Positions 1-11,869 of a stretch of 64,000 nt of DNA are shown here, one piece after another. Position 1 is the stretch's first letter. Each line of letters starts with the position of its first letter. Source of the stretch: Theobroma cacao (taxonomy: Eukaryota; Streptophyta; Magnoliopsida; Malvales; Malvaceae); NCBI RefSeq assembly GCF_000208745.1, contig NC_030851.1:30940691-31004690 (forward strand). The letters are read 5' to 3'. A model generated the notes under the pieces. It had not been told where the DNA came from. It did not search any database and saw only the letters and a list, made by a program, of their open reading frames with translations. The position numbers and the translations under genes are program-made.

Positions 1-222
1 GAAAATGCCCCTGTGAGCCAGAAAGTAATATTTTATTGTTTTGATTTGGAAATGACTTATGATTTTTTTTGAAATGTGAAGTTTAATAACTGTCACTCAC
101 TGGGGAGATGCAAAAGCTGATGCTAAGCCTTGCGGGGTTTCGATCGGCATTCGGGGTAATGAGTGCCTATCGGGACGTCGCGGCGGTTGTCACGGGCTCG
201 ATGGGAGTTCCGGGTCGTGACA
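1..222 (+). mobile_element. 3' end of a Tekay-type gypsy LTR (partial)
   Basis: The segment matches the last ~220 bp of the two LTRs of the complete gypsy element at 50399-61608. They share the block AAGCCTTGCGGGGTTTCG, then GAGTG.C.ATCGGGACGT, and end in a CGTGACA-type terminus. No primer-binding site follows position 222, so this is a 3' LTR or a solo LTR that enters from the left edge. It is clearly more diverged than the two complete LTRs are from each other, so it is a separate, older insertion of the same family. Confidence 0.75.
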
Positions 223-1283
223 GCTTTGAAAATAGAGAAAATCACATCAAAAAATGATTGGGTGTACTATTGCGAGAATGGTAATTTTAAGGCTGACAAT
301 TGATGCTTAGGCCTCATTACACTTTTAAGCCCAATAGTTAGAGTCAATAGGTTAACTTAGGGAATTTTAGGTTACGAGTTCTAGTATAAATAGTATGTTT
401 TAAAAGAAATTAAGGAGACACAACTTTTGGAAATTCAAGAAGCTGAAAGTTTAGGCAAAAACTCGAAAAGCGAGGCTGCAATTAATTGTTTTGTTTTCTT
501 CATTTGCTTTTATTGTTCTTGTTACCCTCAATGGTTGAAATTTATATAATATTATTTGTCTCTGCAATTATGAGTAGCTAACTTTCTTTTTCTAGAATTA
601 CAATTGAACTTACATGTAATCTGAATTTTTAATCTTTTTCTTGCTTATCTTTGATGGGATTTGAATTATTTATTCCAATTTGTTCTTAATATTTTTAATT
701 GTGTGATTACCAATTAAATTGATTTAGGAACCTAAACAAACTTGGGAAAGGGAGTTTAGTATAAAATAAAATTGGGATAACATATGATCATATTAATTGA
801 TTTGCGTATAGGATATGAATATTCTTATAGGCCACATGTAGTCAGATTAGAGCCTGAACTTAATGAGTCTATTTTAATTTCAATTCACATAGGGATATAG
901 TATTTTGATTAAAATAGATATTTTTATTAGATGAGTTGGGAGATCCTTATAAATAATTGAGGACTCTAGGTTAGCAATTCAACCCATTGAAATAAGTTGA
1001 GGAAGAGAGTTAAGATTTAGATGAAGTGTGAGGGATATTATAATTCTAGGCTTGTTTGATTTGCTTTTTATCCAATTATCTTGTTGCTCTAATTTTTAAT
1101 TAGATTAGTTTTAATTGAGTAATTTTTAGTTTAATTAGAATTTAGATTTTAATTATTTGAATAAAACTAAATTGTTTTAATTTTAGTACTTAGTAAAATT
1201 TAAATCAATTCTATGTGGGATCGATACTCTACTTACTGTTATATTATCTTTTTGATACGTATACTTACGTAGGTAGAAATTTA
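223..1283. other. AT-rich LTR-like sequence without a gene
   Basis: No reading frame of interest is present. There is a good TATA box (TATAAATA) near 384, followed by a pyrimidine-poor leader. The end around 1215-1283 (GTGGGATCGATACTCTAC, then a GATACGTATACTTACG stretch) resembles the tail of plant LTR or 5'-leader sequences. It abuts the broken copia integrase at ~1284, so it is probably an LTR fragment inserted into or joined to that element. The family is not identified. Confidence 0.35.
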
Positions 1284-2290
1284 ACTAATAACTATACACC
1301 CCTACACTTTAAAATAATTCAAATTTGATTTTCTACCATTATTCCATAATTCATATGGTGTCATAAGTGATTTCTTTAAAGGAACTTTATTACTTATATG
1401 ACATGTTATCAAAAGTGCTTCTCCCCAAAACTTAAAAGGAGCATTTGCATTTAACAACATACTATTTACCATATCCACCAACATTCTATTTTTTTTTTTT
1501 GACCAATCCATTATTTTGGGGTGCATAAGGAGCTATTCTTTGATGAATTATTCCATTCTCTTTACAAAATAGAGAAAACGAGTCTGAAAAATATTCTCCT
1601 CCTCTATCACTTCGAAGAATTTTAATCTTCTTTTCTTTTTGATTTTCAACAACAGTTTTAAATTCCTAGAATTTGTCAAATTCTTCATCTTTTATTTTCA
1701 TTATATAAACATGAGTGAAATAAGAATAATCATCAATGAACGTTATAAAATACCGTTTCCCTCCCTTTGTTAGTTAACCATTTAGTTCACAAATATCAGA
1801 ATGTATAAGTTCTAATAATTCTTATTTTCTTTCAACTTTTGAAAAAGGTTTCTTAGTCATTTTTGCCTGAACACAAATTTCACATTTTTCAAAACTCTCT
1901 TTTTAACATGAATATAACCATGTTTTGGCATAAATTTTAAAGATTGAAAATTTAAATAACCTAATCTAGCATGCCATAAATCAAAACAATGCTTAACAGT
2001 ATAAGCAAAAGAATTATTTATTTCATTAATAATGAATTTGAACATTTTGTCATAGGAATATCCTTTTTCCAACAAATACAGTATTTTTCAATACTACAAC
2101 TTTTTCGAATTCTAATACAATCTTAAAACCATTCTTATAAAATAAATGTGCAAATACAAGATTTTTACTAATTTTAGAAACATGGAATACATTAAGTAAA
2201 GTTAATTTCTGCCCTAAGGTAAATTTTAATCCAACCATTCTTTTGCCAAACACCTTAGCAAGATTATGGTTTTCCATTAAAATTTCTTTT
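1284..2290 (-). pseudogene. Copia pol fragment: protease end, GAG-pre-integrase, integrase core
   Basis: Read on the minus strand, several frames joined by frameshifts give in order: a post-protease block at 2277-2050, the pre-integrase signature LWHARLGY near 1960, a DDYS-type integrase stretch near 1730, SDRGGEYFSD near 1600, and the block NAPFKFWGEAL with KSLMTPYELW at 1440-1340. The order matches Ty1/copia pol. The glutamate expected after PQNNG is replaced (QNNGLVKK), and stops and frameshifts are frequent, so it is dead. The fragment ends abruptly at ~1284 against unrelated LTR-like DNA. No reverse transcriptase remains. Confidence 0.75.
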
Positions 2291-2689
2291 GGTCTTTTGA
2301 GTTCTTCTTAACTCTCGAACTACCTTTTGTCATTGCAAACATGAATAGTAACATCAAAATCTAACTACCATTCTAAATGTTTTGTTATAGTAGCTATGTT
2401 TACTTCGATAACCATTCTAATATGCATTTTAGTTACCATCGCAACAAGCTCTTTAACATCACATACAATAACGTTTATCTTGCTTCTAGAACCAAAAGCA
2501 GCAATCTTGTTTACAAGAGTTCCAAAATTTCAGAACTTACACTCTTTGATAAAATGTCATTTCTTTCCATAATGATAACACATTTTATCACTCTTATATT
2601 TCTTGGATTTCTTGAAGTCAATTTTGTAAACTCTATTTCTTTTCAATTTTCTAGAACTCTTTTCTTTTTCATCGACGAGATTTATATTT

Positions 2690-3345
2690 GACCCAAGAAT
2701 GAGTGCATCTCTAGCACGATTTTTACCTCAATTTGCAATCGAAGTTGAAACTCTCCAATAGTAAAACTTTCAGGAAAATGCAAAATTTTCTTGCTATATC
2801 CATTCTAAGAAGATGGAAGTTTGGAGAAAATTACTCCCACTTAAAGTGAATCAAGAATTTTGATTTCTAGTTCATTTAATTTAGAGGCCAAAATTCGTAA
2901 CTCATGTACTTGATCCATAATTGGTTTGGTATCCGTCACAGTAAACTTGAAGTATCTCAATGCAAGAAATTTATCCATACCTTTTTTCTCCTTTTGTACG
3001 TTTCCTCAAGTGTAGTCAAGATTTCCTTTGCCGAAGTCTTATGTCTGAAGAGATCATACAATCAATCAATGAGAGTATTGAGAATGTATCCACGACATAT
3101 AAACTCATCATGTTTCCATTTCTCTATGTTAACATCAGTAGTGGTTACGGTAGCAGTTGTTGTTGCAGCGATGTTTTTAGAAGATGTTGCTTCCGCTGAC
3201 ATGATCTCTTTTAGATTGATGGTTGATCCGTCTCAAAAATATAATAAATTTTCAATATGGTTAATAGGAATACTATCTTATCCCTCCATCTAGTGAAATT
3301 CGTTTCATCAAACCTATAGAGTTTGATTGTTTCTTGATTTGAAAG
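2690..3345 (-). pseudogene. Copia gag fragment (UBN2-like)
   Basis: The minus strand starting near 3345 reads KLYRFDETNFTRWRDKI, then a block with CRGYILNTL and LYDLF, then KFLALRYFKFTVTD, VHELRILASKLNE and ILHFPESFTIGEFQLRLQIE. This is the usual order of a plant Ty1/copia gag of the UBN2 type (DE.NF.RW, ILN.L, YLDYKM-like, LP..W, L.LRIE). It lies upstream of the pol fragment at 1284-2290 in the same orientation, so both belong to one element. In-frame stops at about 2843 and 2808 and frameshifts show decay. No LTR was recognised on the 5' side. Confidence 0.7.
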
Positions 3346-3375
3346 TAAACTTTCACACTTGAATCTAACTCAATC

Positions 3376-6065
3376 TCCATCATGAAATAATTGCAAAAGA
3401 AAAAAAGTTTGGAGAGAATAACTTAAGATTGTTAGAAATATTTGAGAAGAAAGAAGAGTATGACTTTGAGGGCATGAATTAACACTTTCCTTAAAGTATT
3501 TTTGTGAGACCTTGACCCCTATTGACCTGTAACTAGCAATAGACGCGATAACACGAACTAGGAGTAATTTCATCATTTCTCCTGGTCAACCCCTGAAATT
3601 TGTTTTCTAATGTTATTAAGGTCCAAGTAGGCCTACGGAATGAATGGATGAGGATAAGATAATGAAGAAGATAGAAATACCGATAATTTTCACAATAGGG
3701 GTAAAACGATCATTTTACATCTCAAGTTGAAATTCTTAAGTTTTCATGAACCCGAGTATTTCTAGACCCTTATGGACCTTGTCTCAGTGTTAAAGAAGTA
3801 AAAATATTGCATAAAAGTAATGGAAAAAACAAAATGACATAGTTTAGGGCATTTTGGTAATTTTGCTAGAAATGGATAAATTTAAGCCATAAAAATCTAA
3901 GTTTCTAGGATGTTCTTCAAATTTCCAGCACTTCCTCTTCTTCTTTTTCCTCTCCCACGTTCTCTCACCCCCCCCCCCCCAGTGAAAGCTTGCCTTGAAT
4001 TTCCATATATTTTCTTAAGTTAACCTCGATTTTTCATGTTTTTGTGTACCCTTTCCCAAAGTTCTTTGTGCTCTTCTACTTTCTCACCATAAAAACCCTC
4101 AAAAACCTTTCCTTATTACACTCTCTCACTAGCTGGACATTCTAGAGAGAGAAAGTGAGATTTTCATGATAGTTTGAAAGCTTTTGGGAAAGAAATTCAA
4201 TTACAAAACTACCAAGGTGAGTAGTGAAATTGAGTTGATTTTTTTTAAGTTGTTGAGAATGGCTAGTGGCTAGATCAGTGAGTGTTTTGTAGTTGAGGTG
4301 GGTTATTCATTGTAGTGTGACTAGAATAGTGAAAATATATAGTCACTTGATGGTATATGGAAACTAGTTAAAAACAACTAGCAGAACATGATTTAGTGGA
4401 TAGCTTTTAGAAATATAATTATACAAATCGGGTTAATTGTGATGTTGTTGTGATGATAGGTCCCAACGAGGCTCCACAGTTCCATTTGGACCATTAGTGG
4501 AGGTTGGAGTTGAGTAAAGATTCAACAAATACCAATGAGTGAAGTTGCACGAAATGTTTTGGGATTAAGGCACATGTGGTTGATTGAGACATTTTAATTG
4601 TTTTTCTATAAAATGCATGGGAACAAGCCTTTAGTGAAATGTTTTTGGTGATGTGGAACATGATTGTGATAAATCTCTGTACTTTTATATGATGCTGATA
4701 TGTATATAAAAATATATGATATGTATTGCTAAGTAATTTTGTGTAATTGATGTAACCGTGCATGTGCGGAGTGGGCAGTGCATATGCCGATTACATGATG
4801 ATGTAGTGACAAGTACAATCGTGCATATGCAGAGTGGACAGTGCATATGCCTGTCAAATGATGATGTTGTGACACTTACAACTATGCATGTGCAGAGTGG
4901 GGAGTGCACATGCCGGTAATGATGTGCGTGTGGGGAGTGCATGTTGGCTGAGGGAGGTGGTGGTATTCGTGTTTATATATATATACATACATGCGTAGTA
5001 GAAAGTTTATGAATATAGTACGTGATTGTAATGTATGTGGAATCTTGCATGTTGAACAGTGAAAGTTGTTAAGTATTTTCAAATTGATGTTTATTGCAGC
5101 AAGGAATTTGGCTACAGGGAAAATGGATTCTCGATGCAGCCAGAAACTCTCGGGTGGTGGTGCAGTGCTGTCACTTTGACAGTGATTTTGACCACCTTTC
5201 GGTCACATCTAGGCAAAGTGGTAAACAATAAACTCGTAGCCCTGCCTCTTAGCTTTCTAATGACCCAACAAGCATGTCAATTAGACTTCTATAGTGGGAG
5301 ATATGCTTGAAAAACCGAAACATATGCAAATGGAGAATGCCTTTTGCTGCAGCGAGAAATGTGCCGTCACATTGCTTCCTTGCTCGGTTTTTGATAAAAT
5401 TTTTCTTCACTCTTTTATCTTCATGATTGAGCATGGGTCCTTGCAACACTAAGAGTTTATTTACCAATGTTCAAAACAAGGGGTTTAGGGAAGAAATTAA
5501 ACTAAATTACATTGTTTTCAAAACAAGTGCATCATGATTTTTAAATTTTCCTTATCAATTGCTTGTTTCCTTCCTATGTTCACTCACTGAGTTCATACTC
5601 ACATTTTTCAACTTCATGTTTTCAAATCAGGAGGCAGTTGAAACCTAGGTTAAGGTATCCTCATGGACTCGTCTATTTGATAGGTATCTCGACATTCAAT
5701 AGCTGTACCTTCGCCAAGGTCGCTTCGCTGGAAGTCGAGTATCTTTATGCTATATATATATAGATAAACAAAATGTAAAATTTTAAGATACTTGTCTTAG
5801 ACAATATATATGTATATATACTTTGAATGGTAATGCCAGTATGAGTTGGCAATGGTTAGCACCATTTTGGGGTAATATATATATACATGCGAATATTTGA
5901 TCATGGTAGAATATCATTCAAGTACTTATACTTGAGATCATGAAATGTGACTTTAAGAATACTTAATAGATTGATGAACAGGTTATATAAATAGGCTTGC
6001 TTGGACTTAGTGGCTATGCTCATTGGGTCCATGTGCCGGTCACAGCCCGGAATTTGGATCGTGGC
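3376..6065. mobile_element. LTR-like non-coding sequence, family uncertain
   Basis: A 2.7 kb gene-free stretch. It has features common in long plant gypsy LTRs: a GGGCATTTTGGTAATTTTG block at ~3850, a pyrimidine-rich tract with a C10 run near 3970, and an end near 6065 reading TGTGCCGGTCACAGCCCGG then GGATCGTGGCA, similar to chromovirus LTR termini. It is not alignable by eye to the Tekay LTRs at 50399 and 58505 except for this general layout. Short TA microsatellites occur at ~4977, ~5750 and ~5875. No PBS, PPT or coding remnant was seen. Confidence 0.4.
4745..4945. repeat. Tandem repeat, ~63-bp unit, about three copies
   Basis: Three successive units contain CGTGCATGTGCGGAGTGG or a close variant, then CAGTGCATATGCC, then ATGATGATGT.GTGACA. 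The third copy is shortened. It lies inside the LTR-like block and has no coding potential. Confidence 0.7.
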
Positions 6066-6440
6066 AATTTTCTCAACCTCCAAGATACAACAAAATCCTT
6101 AACACACTTATCAGAATTGTGAAAATAATAGTGTAAGAATGTTGTTTATATAATAAACCAACATGCACATTTTTCAATGAAAAAACTTGTTTCTTCTCAT
6201 AATGCAACTATTCAATTGTTATAAATAACAACCTTTCATAATATAATAATAAAAAAGTTATATTTAATAACCTTTCATAATATAACTATTAAAAAGTTAT
6301 ATTTTAATAAGGTAATTATTTATAACTTTTTAATTACAACTTTTCAGTAATACGTCCAACATTAACCAACTATCTAACAATTAATGTTTTGTCTTTACAA
6401 TTGTCTTCTCTCACAAAGAAAATTGATAAATTAAGTGTTA
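6066..6440. other. AT-rich spacer, no gene seen
   Basis: Low-complexity AT-rich DNA with repeated short blocks (TAACCTTTCATAATATAA at least twice). No coding remnant is visible. It separates the LTR-like block from the Athila fragment. Confidence 0.4.
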
Positions 6441-6447
6441 ATATTGT

Positions 6448-7190
6448 CAGAGACCTTCATGACTTGCGAATCTTGTGGAGAAGGATATTTCAATGACAAT
6501 TGTCCCATCTATTTTGCATCTTGTTTATTTGTTGGAAATAGGCAATATAACAACAATCTCTATTCCAACACCTATAATCTTGGTTGAAAGAATCATCTTA
6601 ATTTCTCATAGAGCAACAACCAAGGGTCTTCATCAGCATTTAAACCCAACTCGCCTCTTGGATTTCCACCTAGAGCTCCTATGCTAGAGAAAAAACCTTC
6701 AATAAAAGATATGTTTGTACAATTCATGATAAAAATTGATGCCTTCATTCAGAGACTAATGTCATTATTCAAAATCAAGCAGCATAAATCAAATATCTTG
6801 AGACACAAGTAAGCCAACTTGTCAATGCTCTAAATAATTAACTTCAAGGTACTTTACCTAGTGACACTAAGCCTAACCTAAGAGGAGAAAATAAGAAACA
6901 TTGTAAGGCAATCAATCTTCTCAATGGAAAAGAGATAAGTAAAAGAGGTAAGTGATAAGGATTTAAATTTTGAAATTTCAATTCAATCTGATAACAAAAA
7001 AATTGAAAAAGATACTTAAAAAAATTGTGGTTCAAAAAATTACTGAAAATTCAAAAAAAATCTTAATTAAAAACTGCTCCTACACCTCCACCATCTTTTC
7101 TTCAAAGATTTCACAAATAAAACTTGACAAACAATTCTAAAATTTTATTAATGCTTTTAAAAAGTTACATATTATTCTTTTTGCTGAAAC
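6448..7190 (+). pseudogene. Athila-type gypsy gag C-terminus/protease-linker fragment
   Basis: The frame beginning near 6460 reads CESCGEGYFNDNCP (zinc-knuckle remnant), then RQYNNNLYSNTYN, then LGFPPRAPMLEKK, then KDMFVQFM and IDAFIQ. After frameshifts come GTLPSDTK and HCKAINL at ~6850-6920 and PTPPPSFLQRF at ~7080, and the fragment fades at ~7190. This order (CSFCG knuckle, YSNTYNPGW, QLANAL/GTLPSDTE, CKAINLRSG, PPPPFPQRL, FKKLHI) is typical of Athila/Tat gag ends. Multiple stops show it is dead. No Athila reverse transcriptase or LTR is nearby. Confidence 0.75.
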
Positions 7191-7320
7191 AAGAATCAAA
7201 ATATAAAAAATATGATAAGAATGCGACGTGGTTGTCATTATTACTTGAATGATTAAGATAGCAGAAAGCCCACTATTCCTAAAGCTCAGGAGAGAGAAAT
7301 TGTTCATTGTATTACATTTT

Positions 7321-7740
7321 CTAAAGCTTAAAGACGTCGACAGGTAGCTCCGTAACTTTCCAATTGCGTAGCACCATACAGGGAGGAATTAGGTACACCG
7401 AAGGTGCCTTTTCTTCATTGCCCTCCTTCCCAATCATCTGAGTCGATGGCTCGCCGAACACATTCAGGTGAAGAGAGACATGGATGCCTGCGCAGAAAGA
7501 GGGAGACAAAGTCAAGATGTTTTTTGAGCACATACTTGTTTAAGCAAACAGAGAATTTTCAATCTGCATAAGATATCATGCTTAAGGACTCGCTTGGAAA
7601 GGCCAGGGCCAGGGTACACCAAAAAGATCCTCTTTCACATTCTTAAGGTCGCATGAGGGGAGATATTCCTCGGTGTCCTTCGTCAAAGAGTAACCTTTGT
7701 ACACAGTGACAGGACGATCACACCGCTACTCCGAAAAGAA
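7321..7740 (-). pseudogene. Unidentified host-gene remnant, two exon-like blocks
   Basis: I do not recognise this protein. The minus strand gives an exon-like block (about 7729-7590) reading CDRPVTVYKGYSLTKDTEEY, with VPWPWPF further on. After an intron-like gap with a good acceptor (TTTCTGCGCAG, ends ~7493) comes a terminal block starting GIHVSLHLNVFGEPS and ending ELPVDVFKL plus stop at 7321. Composition is host-like rather than transposon-like. The upstream part is missing or interrupted by stops, so it is either the 3' end of a gene with unseen exons or a pseudogene scrap. Confidence 0.35.
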
Positions 7741-7789
7741 CGATGACAAGTTAATGTCAAAGTTAAAAGAAGATTTTTGAGAAAGGGGA

Positions 7790-8538
7790 GAGGAGGCATC
7801 TACGTTTTAAATATTACCATGATATTGCGTTACCGTTAGTATTATTATGTTATTTTAAATTTTTTAAAAGCACATAAATATCCATAAGTGCAATAACAGA
7901 GCAGAGCACAACAATTAGGCCAAAAAAAAATCAATTTTAGGCATCTAAAAGGTGTAAGGATGGGTGGAAATTGAGTGTTTATTATTATTATTATTTTTTT
8001 TTTGGGAAGTTCCTAATTCCATATTTCATTTTGTTGATGTTTATTATATGGTTTAATTGTTTATTTTATTCTCTAAAGTTTTGTTTTCCTTTTGATTTAA
8101 TATGAAAATGAAAATAAACAAATGATGTTTCGGAAGATTAAAATAACTTTCAAGTGACAAATCGAATTGATAAATTAATATTCAAATAAATTATCTAAAA
8201 GGGCTAATCAAAAGGCGTGGCTTGCAAGAATAACAAAAACACCCTCTCATATTCATGGAAGCTCAGAAGACAATATTTGACAATTTTGAAACAAAATATG
8301 CTTCTGAAGATTGAATGATTCCACCTTGAAATGTATTACAAAGTTCATGGAGGGTCACATGCGTTCATGAATAACTAGTTTGCCAAAAACGGTCTTCATG
8401 CATCGGCGGCACTTTAAACCTAAACGCTATCCTGTACTAAACCACAGCTATGTTTCCATTTAGCAAATAAGTATCAATTTTTTTTTTTTTTTGAAAAGCA
8501 TGAGCAAATACGTATCAAATAATTTACACATTTACCGA
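7790..8538. other. AT-rich intergenic DNA downstream of the RBD1-like gene
   Basis: No gene or clear transposon is seen. There are an ATT-rich microsatellite near 7980 and poly-T runs. The stretch just below 8539 is the probable 3' UTR of the minus-strand RNA-binding protein gene. Confidence 0.5.
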
Positions 8539-10710
8539 TTACGACTCTTCCTTCCCAGTCAAAGCAGTTTTCAACCCATATTTGGAGAAGACCCCTGTTA
8601 GCAGAGCCTTCTCCTTAATCTTTAACCTGCACAAGGATAAAACAACTTTGAATTTTAAACCATATTAAAAAAAAAAAAACCATTCACCAACTGTTGCAAT
8701 AATGCAGAAAATGACCTCTTTGCAGATCCTGGAATGTCACGCTTTTGAACCTTCTGCTCTTTTGGATCTTTTTTCTGCTTTCCTTTAGCAAGTGGCTTTT
8801 TCTCAATACCCCTAATTCTTTCTAGCTTTTGACCCTTTTGCTCTTTTGGAACTCCTTGCTGTTTTCCTCTAGCAATTAGCTTTTGCTCAAGAGCCCTAAT
8901 TCTTTCTAGCCGATTTGAGGACATTGAATCTGCTGCACGCTCATCACCATTACTTGGCCCTGATTCACTAATAACATTAAGATTATCTCTACCTTCTCCT
9001 TGTTCTACCCTATCAAACTCCTCATCCTGATCATCCAATGATAAATCCGAGCAAGAAATGTTCATATCAAAATCAGTATCGGGACAGTCTCCCAAGCCAG
9101 GAACTGCCACTTCAGGTGTGATGGAATCCTTGTCACTCAATTCTTCATGAGCAGGATTCTGGGAAACCGAATTCATCATCTCACATTTTATTTGCTTCTG
9201 AATCCTACCAAACATTATATTATGTCCAGAGAAATTTTGCACAAACCTGCCATAAGAGAAACTTCAGTTTAAGAACGTAGTAAGGTATCAAATCTCTATA
9301 AACAAAAACAATAAGCCACCCAGGGGCAGAGCCAGAAATATTTTCCTAGGGGAGCCAAGTTCAACTTCAAACAAACAAATGTTATAATATAATTTAAGTT
9401 GCACTAAACATGATAAATCATCACACTAAAAATTTGAATATATGTAGTAACCATAATTTAAAAAAGAAATCTAAATAGAAATATTATTTTTACAAAAACT
9501 GATTCAAATTGTGCTATACGTTATAATACTAAAATCATATATGATTTTTTGTACTACATTTCAATTATGCAAAAGACAATGTTTGGTTCATGGAATGGAC
9601 TACAGGAGATGTCAAAAAGTCAGGGGGGAATAGCCCCCTTCGCACCCCCTGGCTCCATCCTTGATGGCACCTGAGGTCAATTAAACCAAGATGCAATATT
9701 GCTTATAAAATAAAAACGAAAAAATCTCCAAGAAAAACCTACAAACAGGTAATCTTTTTGCTATCACCATTGCCATCAGTTTCTCTTACACAAAATGTTC
9801 AATTAACAATGAGTAAAGTTTGCAAATACAAACTCTTATCACACCATACCTAGTTGCATCCACCTCACGCTTGAAATCAACAAAGGCAAAACCTTTGCAA
9901 ACAGGGTCTTTAGTCTTCTTATTCCCAGAAACAGCTGGAGATATATTAATTATTCCAGAAACCCCATTGAAAGCAGCTTTCAAATCCCTGTGAATATTCT
10001 TTTTCTTAGGAAGGTTGACCACCCTCACCCGAACTCCACTTGGAACAACTTCAGCTACTGCGGAAAAAGGAAATGCCCACCACAAAAGCCATAAAGGTCA
10101 AACCCAAGCAAACCCTTTTAATATATGTTACTCTTAAAGTTCAAAAGGCCTAACCTTTCTTGGAACCAGACTTGACAGGATTGTTTTTGAGATTATTGAC
10201 ATTAACAACTTGCGCTTGTCGGCTTTGCTCTATTTCTTCAAGCAGCTTGTCTTCAATAGAAGTATCATATACTTTCCCTTCACCGAACCCACGAGGCTTG
10301 TTCTCAAGCCACTTCTTCATTTTCCCAAACGGAAGAAACATCCCCTCATCGCAGTCGTCATCACCACCGTCCAATCCATCATCAAAATCAAAGAATTCAT
10401 CCTCCTCCTCGCCATCAGAACCGTCCATTTCGTAGAGAGTAGTGCCGCCATTTTTTCCTTTATTAAAAGCAGAAGCCCGCAACTTATTAGAATCTTTATT
10501 TGGGAAAACTGAAAGAAAAGTTAAATGGGTTTGTTGGGAAAGTGGAGGCAAAGAAGAAGCGAAAATGGCTCTCCTGAAAGGGAATGAGAGAGAGAAAGCG
10601 GTGTTCTTCTGCTTAATACTGTGGTTGGCGCTGCCGCTGCCATGGTGAAGAGAAGTGAAGCCAAACGTTGAATTACAAAACGACGTTGAACACGTTCCCG
10701 TCTTCTGCAT
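8539..10710 (-). CDS. RBD1: Plastid RRM RNA-binding protein, RBD1-like, 4 exons
   Basis: The exons on the minus strand are 10710-10155, 10057-9850, 9246-8716 and 8626-8539, all with GT-AG borders, joining to 460 codons. The N-terminus is Ser/Arg-rich and acid-poor, like a plastid transit peptide. An acidic stretch (DGSDGEEEDEFFDFDDG) follows, then one RRM at about residues 195-275 with RNP2 RVVNLP (197-202) and RNP1 KGFAFVDF (240-247). The tail is Lys/Glu-rich, with two similar LERIR...KLIARGKQ / KPLAKGKQ repeats, and ends in KTALTGKEES. Arabidopsis AT1G70200 (RBD1) binds chloroplast 23S rRNA and supports its processing, especially in the cold. The assignment rests on domain layout and on the neighbouring CYCD1. 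The ATG at 10710 is the first in frame. A better-placed ATG at 10643 is out of frame by one CT unit (see findings). Confidence 0.85.
9321..9663. mobile_element. MITE in intron 2 of the RBD1-like gene
   Basis: The left end reads AGGGGCAGAGCCAG. The right end, reversed, reads CAAGGATGGAGCCAGG. These are imperfect terminal inverted repeats of a kind often seen in plant MITEs. The interior is AT-rich and non-coding. Flanking GCCACCC and GGCACCT may be a decayed target duplication. It lies wholly within the 603-nt second intron and should be spliced out. Confidence 0.55.
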
Positions 10711-10803
10711 CTTCCACAGTTCCCTCACCTATCCACTTTTACTCTGTCGACTCCAACCTATCGCCTATGAACTTTTACCATTCATATTTTATTATAGAGG
10801 AAG

Positions 10804-10894
10804 TGGGCCGGGTTTGGGTGATCTGGGCTGCATTTTTCTTTCCCTCCAATAATCTGGGCTGCTTTCAAACCGGCAAATTAGGAGTCCAAGCCCA
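10804..10894 (-). promoter_or_regulatory. Cluster of four TGGGCY (site II) elements
   Basis: TGGGCC at 10804, TGGGCT at 10824 and 10855, and AGCCCA (reverse complement of TGGGCT) at 10889 lie 95-185 bp upstream of the first in-frame ATG of the RBD1-like gene. Site II elements are bound by TCP factors and are enriched in promoters of genes for ribosomal and organellar gene-expression proteins, which fits the predicted role. An AAAACGACGTT block at 10677-10687 is a common plant 5'-leader motif. Confidence 0.6.
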
Positions 10895-11140
10895 GACCAC
10901 TGGAGTTTTTTCTCCTCTGGTAAGTCCAAGAGTAATTTTTTTTTTTTGTTATTTTGCACGTCAAAACCCAATAAAACTTTGTTTCATTGTTCTTTATTAT
11001 GTCTCAAACTTTTCATTTTTCAACATTTGAAATGTTCGCATGAAAATACATCATACTTTTTTATATTTCTTGATTTTAAAATTAAATTTTCAAATATATT
11101 TTGTGAAAATTGTGAGAATTGACTTTCGTAGTAAGGTGAC

Positions 11141-11183
11141 TTCAAAAATGATCGTCTCTATAATTTTAACTGTTTTTAGTTAA
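11141..11183 (+). repeat. Left terminal inverted repeat
   Basis: The core ATAATTTTAACTGTTTTTAG is identical to the reverse complement of the right end. Five mismatches are seen over 43 bp. Confidence 0.75.
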
Positions 11184-11524
11184 TTTTTTCACGACTTGAC
11201 AAAAATACCCTTTAAACCTATTAATTGAAGTGAAGGCACGCCTCATTTTCTTTCTTTCTACTCTCTCGCCATTCAGCTAAAAATTTCAAAATTAAATTTC
11301 GATTTAGATTTAACTATCCCTCCGTCCAGCTCTCCAATGTTATCGAGGTCTATATCGGCAGCCAACTTTCTCACGATCCCAAAATGCAAAAATGACATCA
11401 AGGTATTGTTATGGGTTCTTGAGTTTATTTAAGGTTATTCATAGAACGAAAAAGTTGATGGGTAAATTATATAAGTTTGGAAACTTAAATCTGGCTGGAG
11501 GTAGTGAAATCAATCAGTTTATAG

Positions 11525-11815
11525 GCGATGCGTGAATATTTGTTAGGGATTGAGTCACTGGATATTAGGGTGTGTGACTGGATATTAGGAATCGTAACCT
11601 ATTTATTTGGCATTAGGTGCCTGAATATTACGTGACTAAATATTTGTTAAGCATTGCGTGACTTATTTATAGGCATTACGTGACTGAATATTTGTTGAGC
11701 ATTGCGTAACTTGTTTATAAGTATTACGTCACTGAATATTACGTGACTGAATATTTGTTGAGTATTGTGTGACTTGTTTGTAGACATTGCATGACTTTAT
11801 CTACCTAATGCTGAA
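11525..11815 (+). repeat. Left subterminal repeat cluster (GCGTGACT units)
   Basis: About ten variants of ATTGCGTGACT or ATTACGTGACT followed by GAATATTTGTTGAGC, spaced about 22-26 bp apart. The motif is the reverse complement of that in the right cluster (19180-19640) and the central array (14882-15450). Confidence 0.75.
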
Positions 11816-11869
11816 TGTGATTATCTACTGATTCAGCCCCCTTAATAACAAATTGTGTAAAATTAGAAA

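Noticed and set aside
10160..10650. Open frames on the plus strand over RBD1 exon 1
   Set aside because: They are antisense shadows of the Ser/Asp-rich coding exon.
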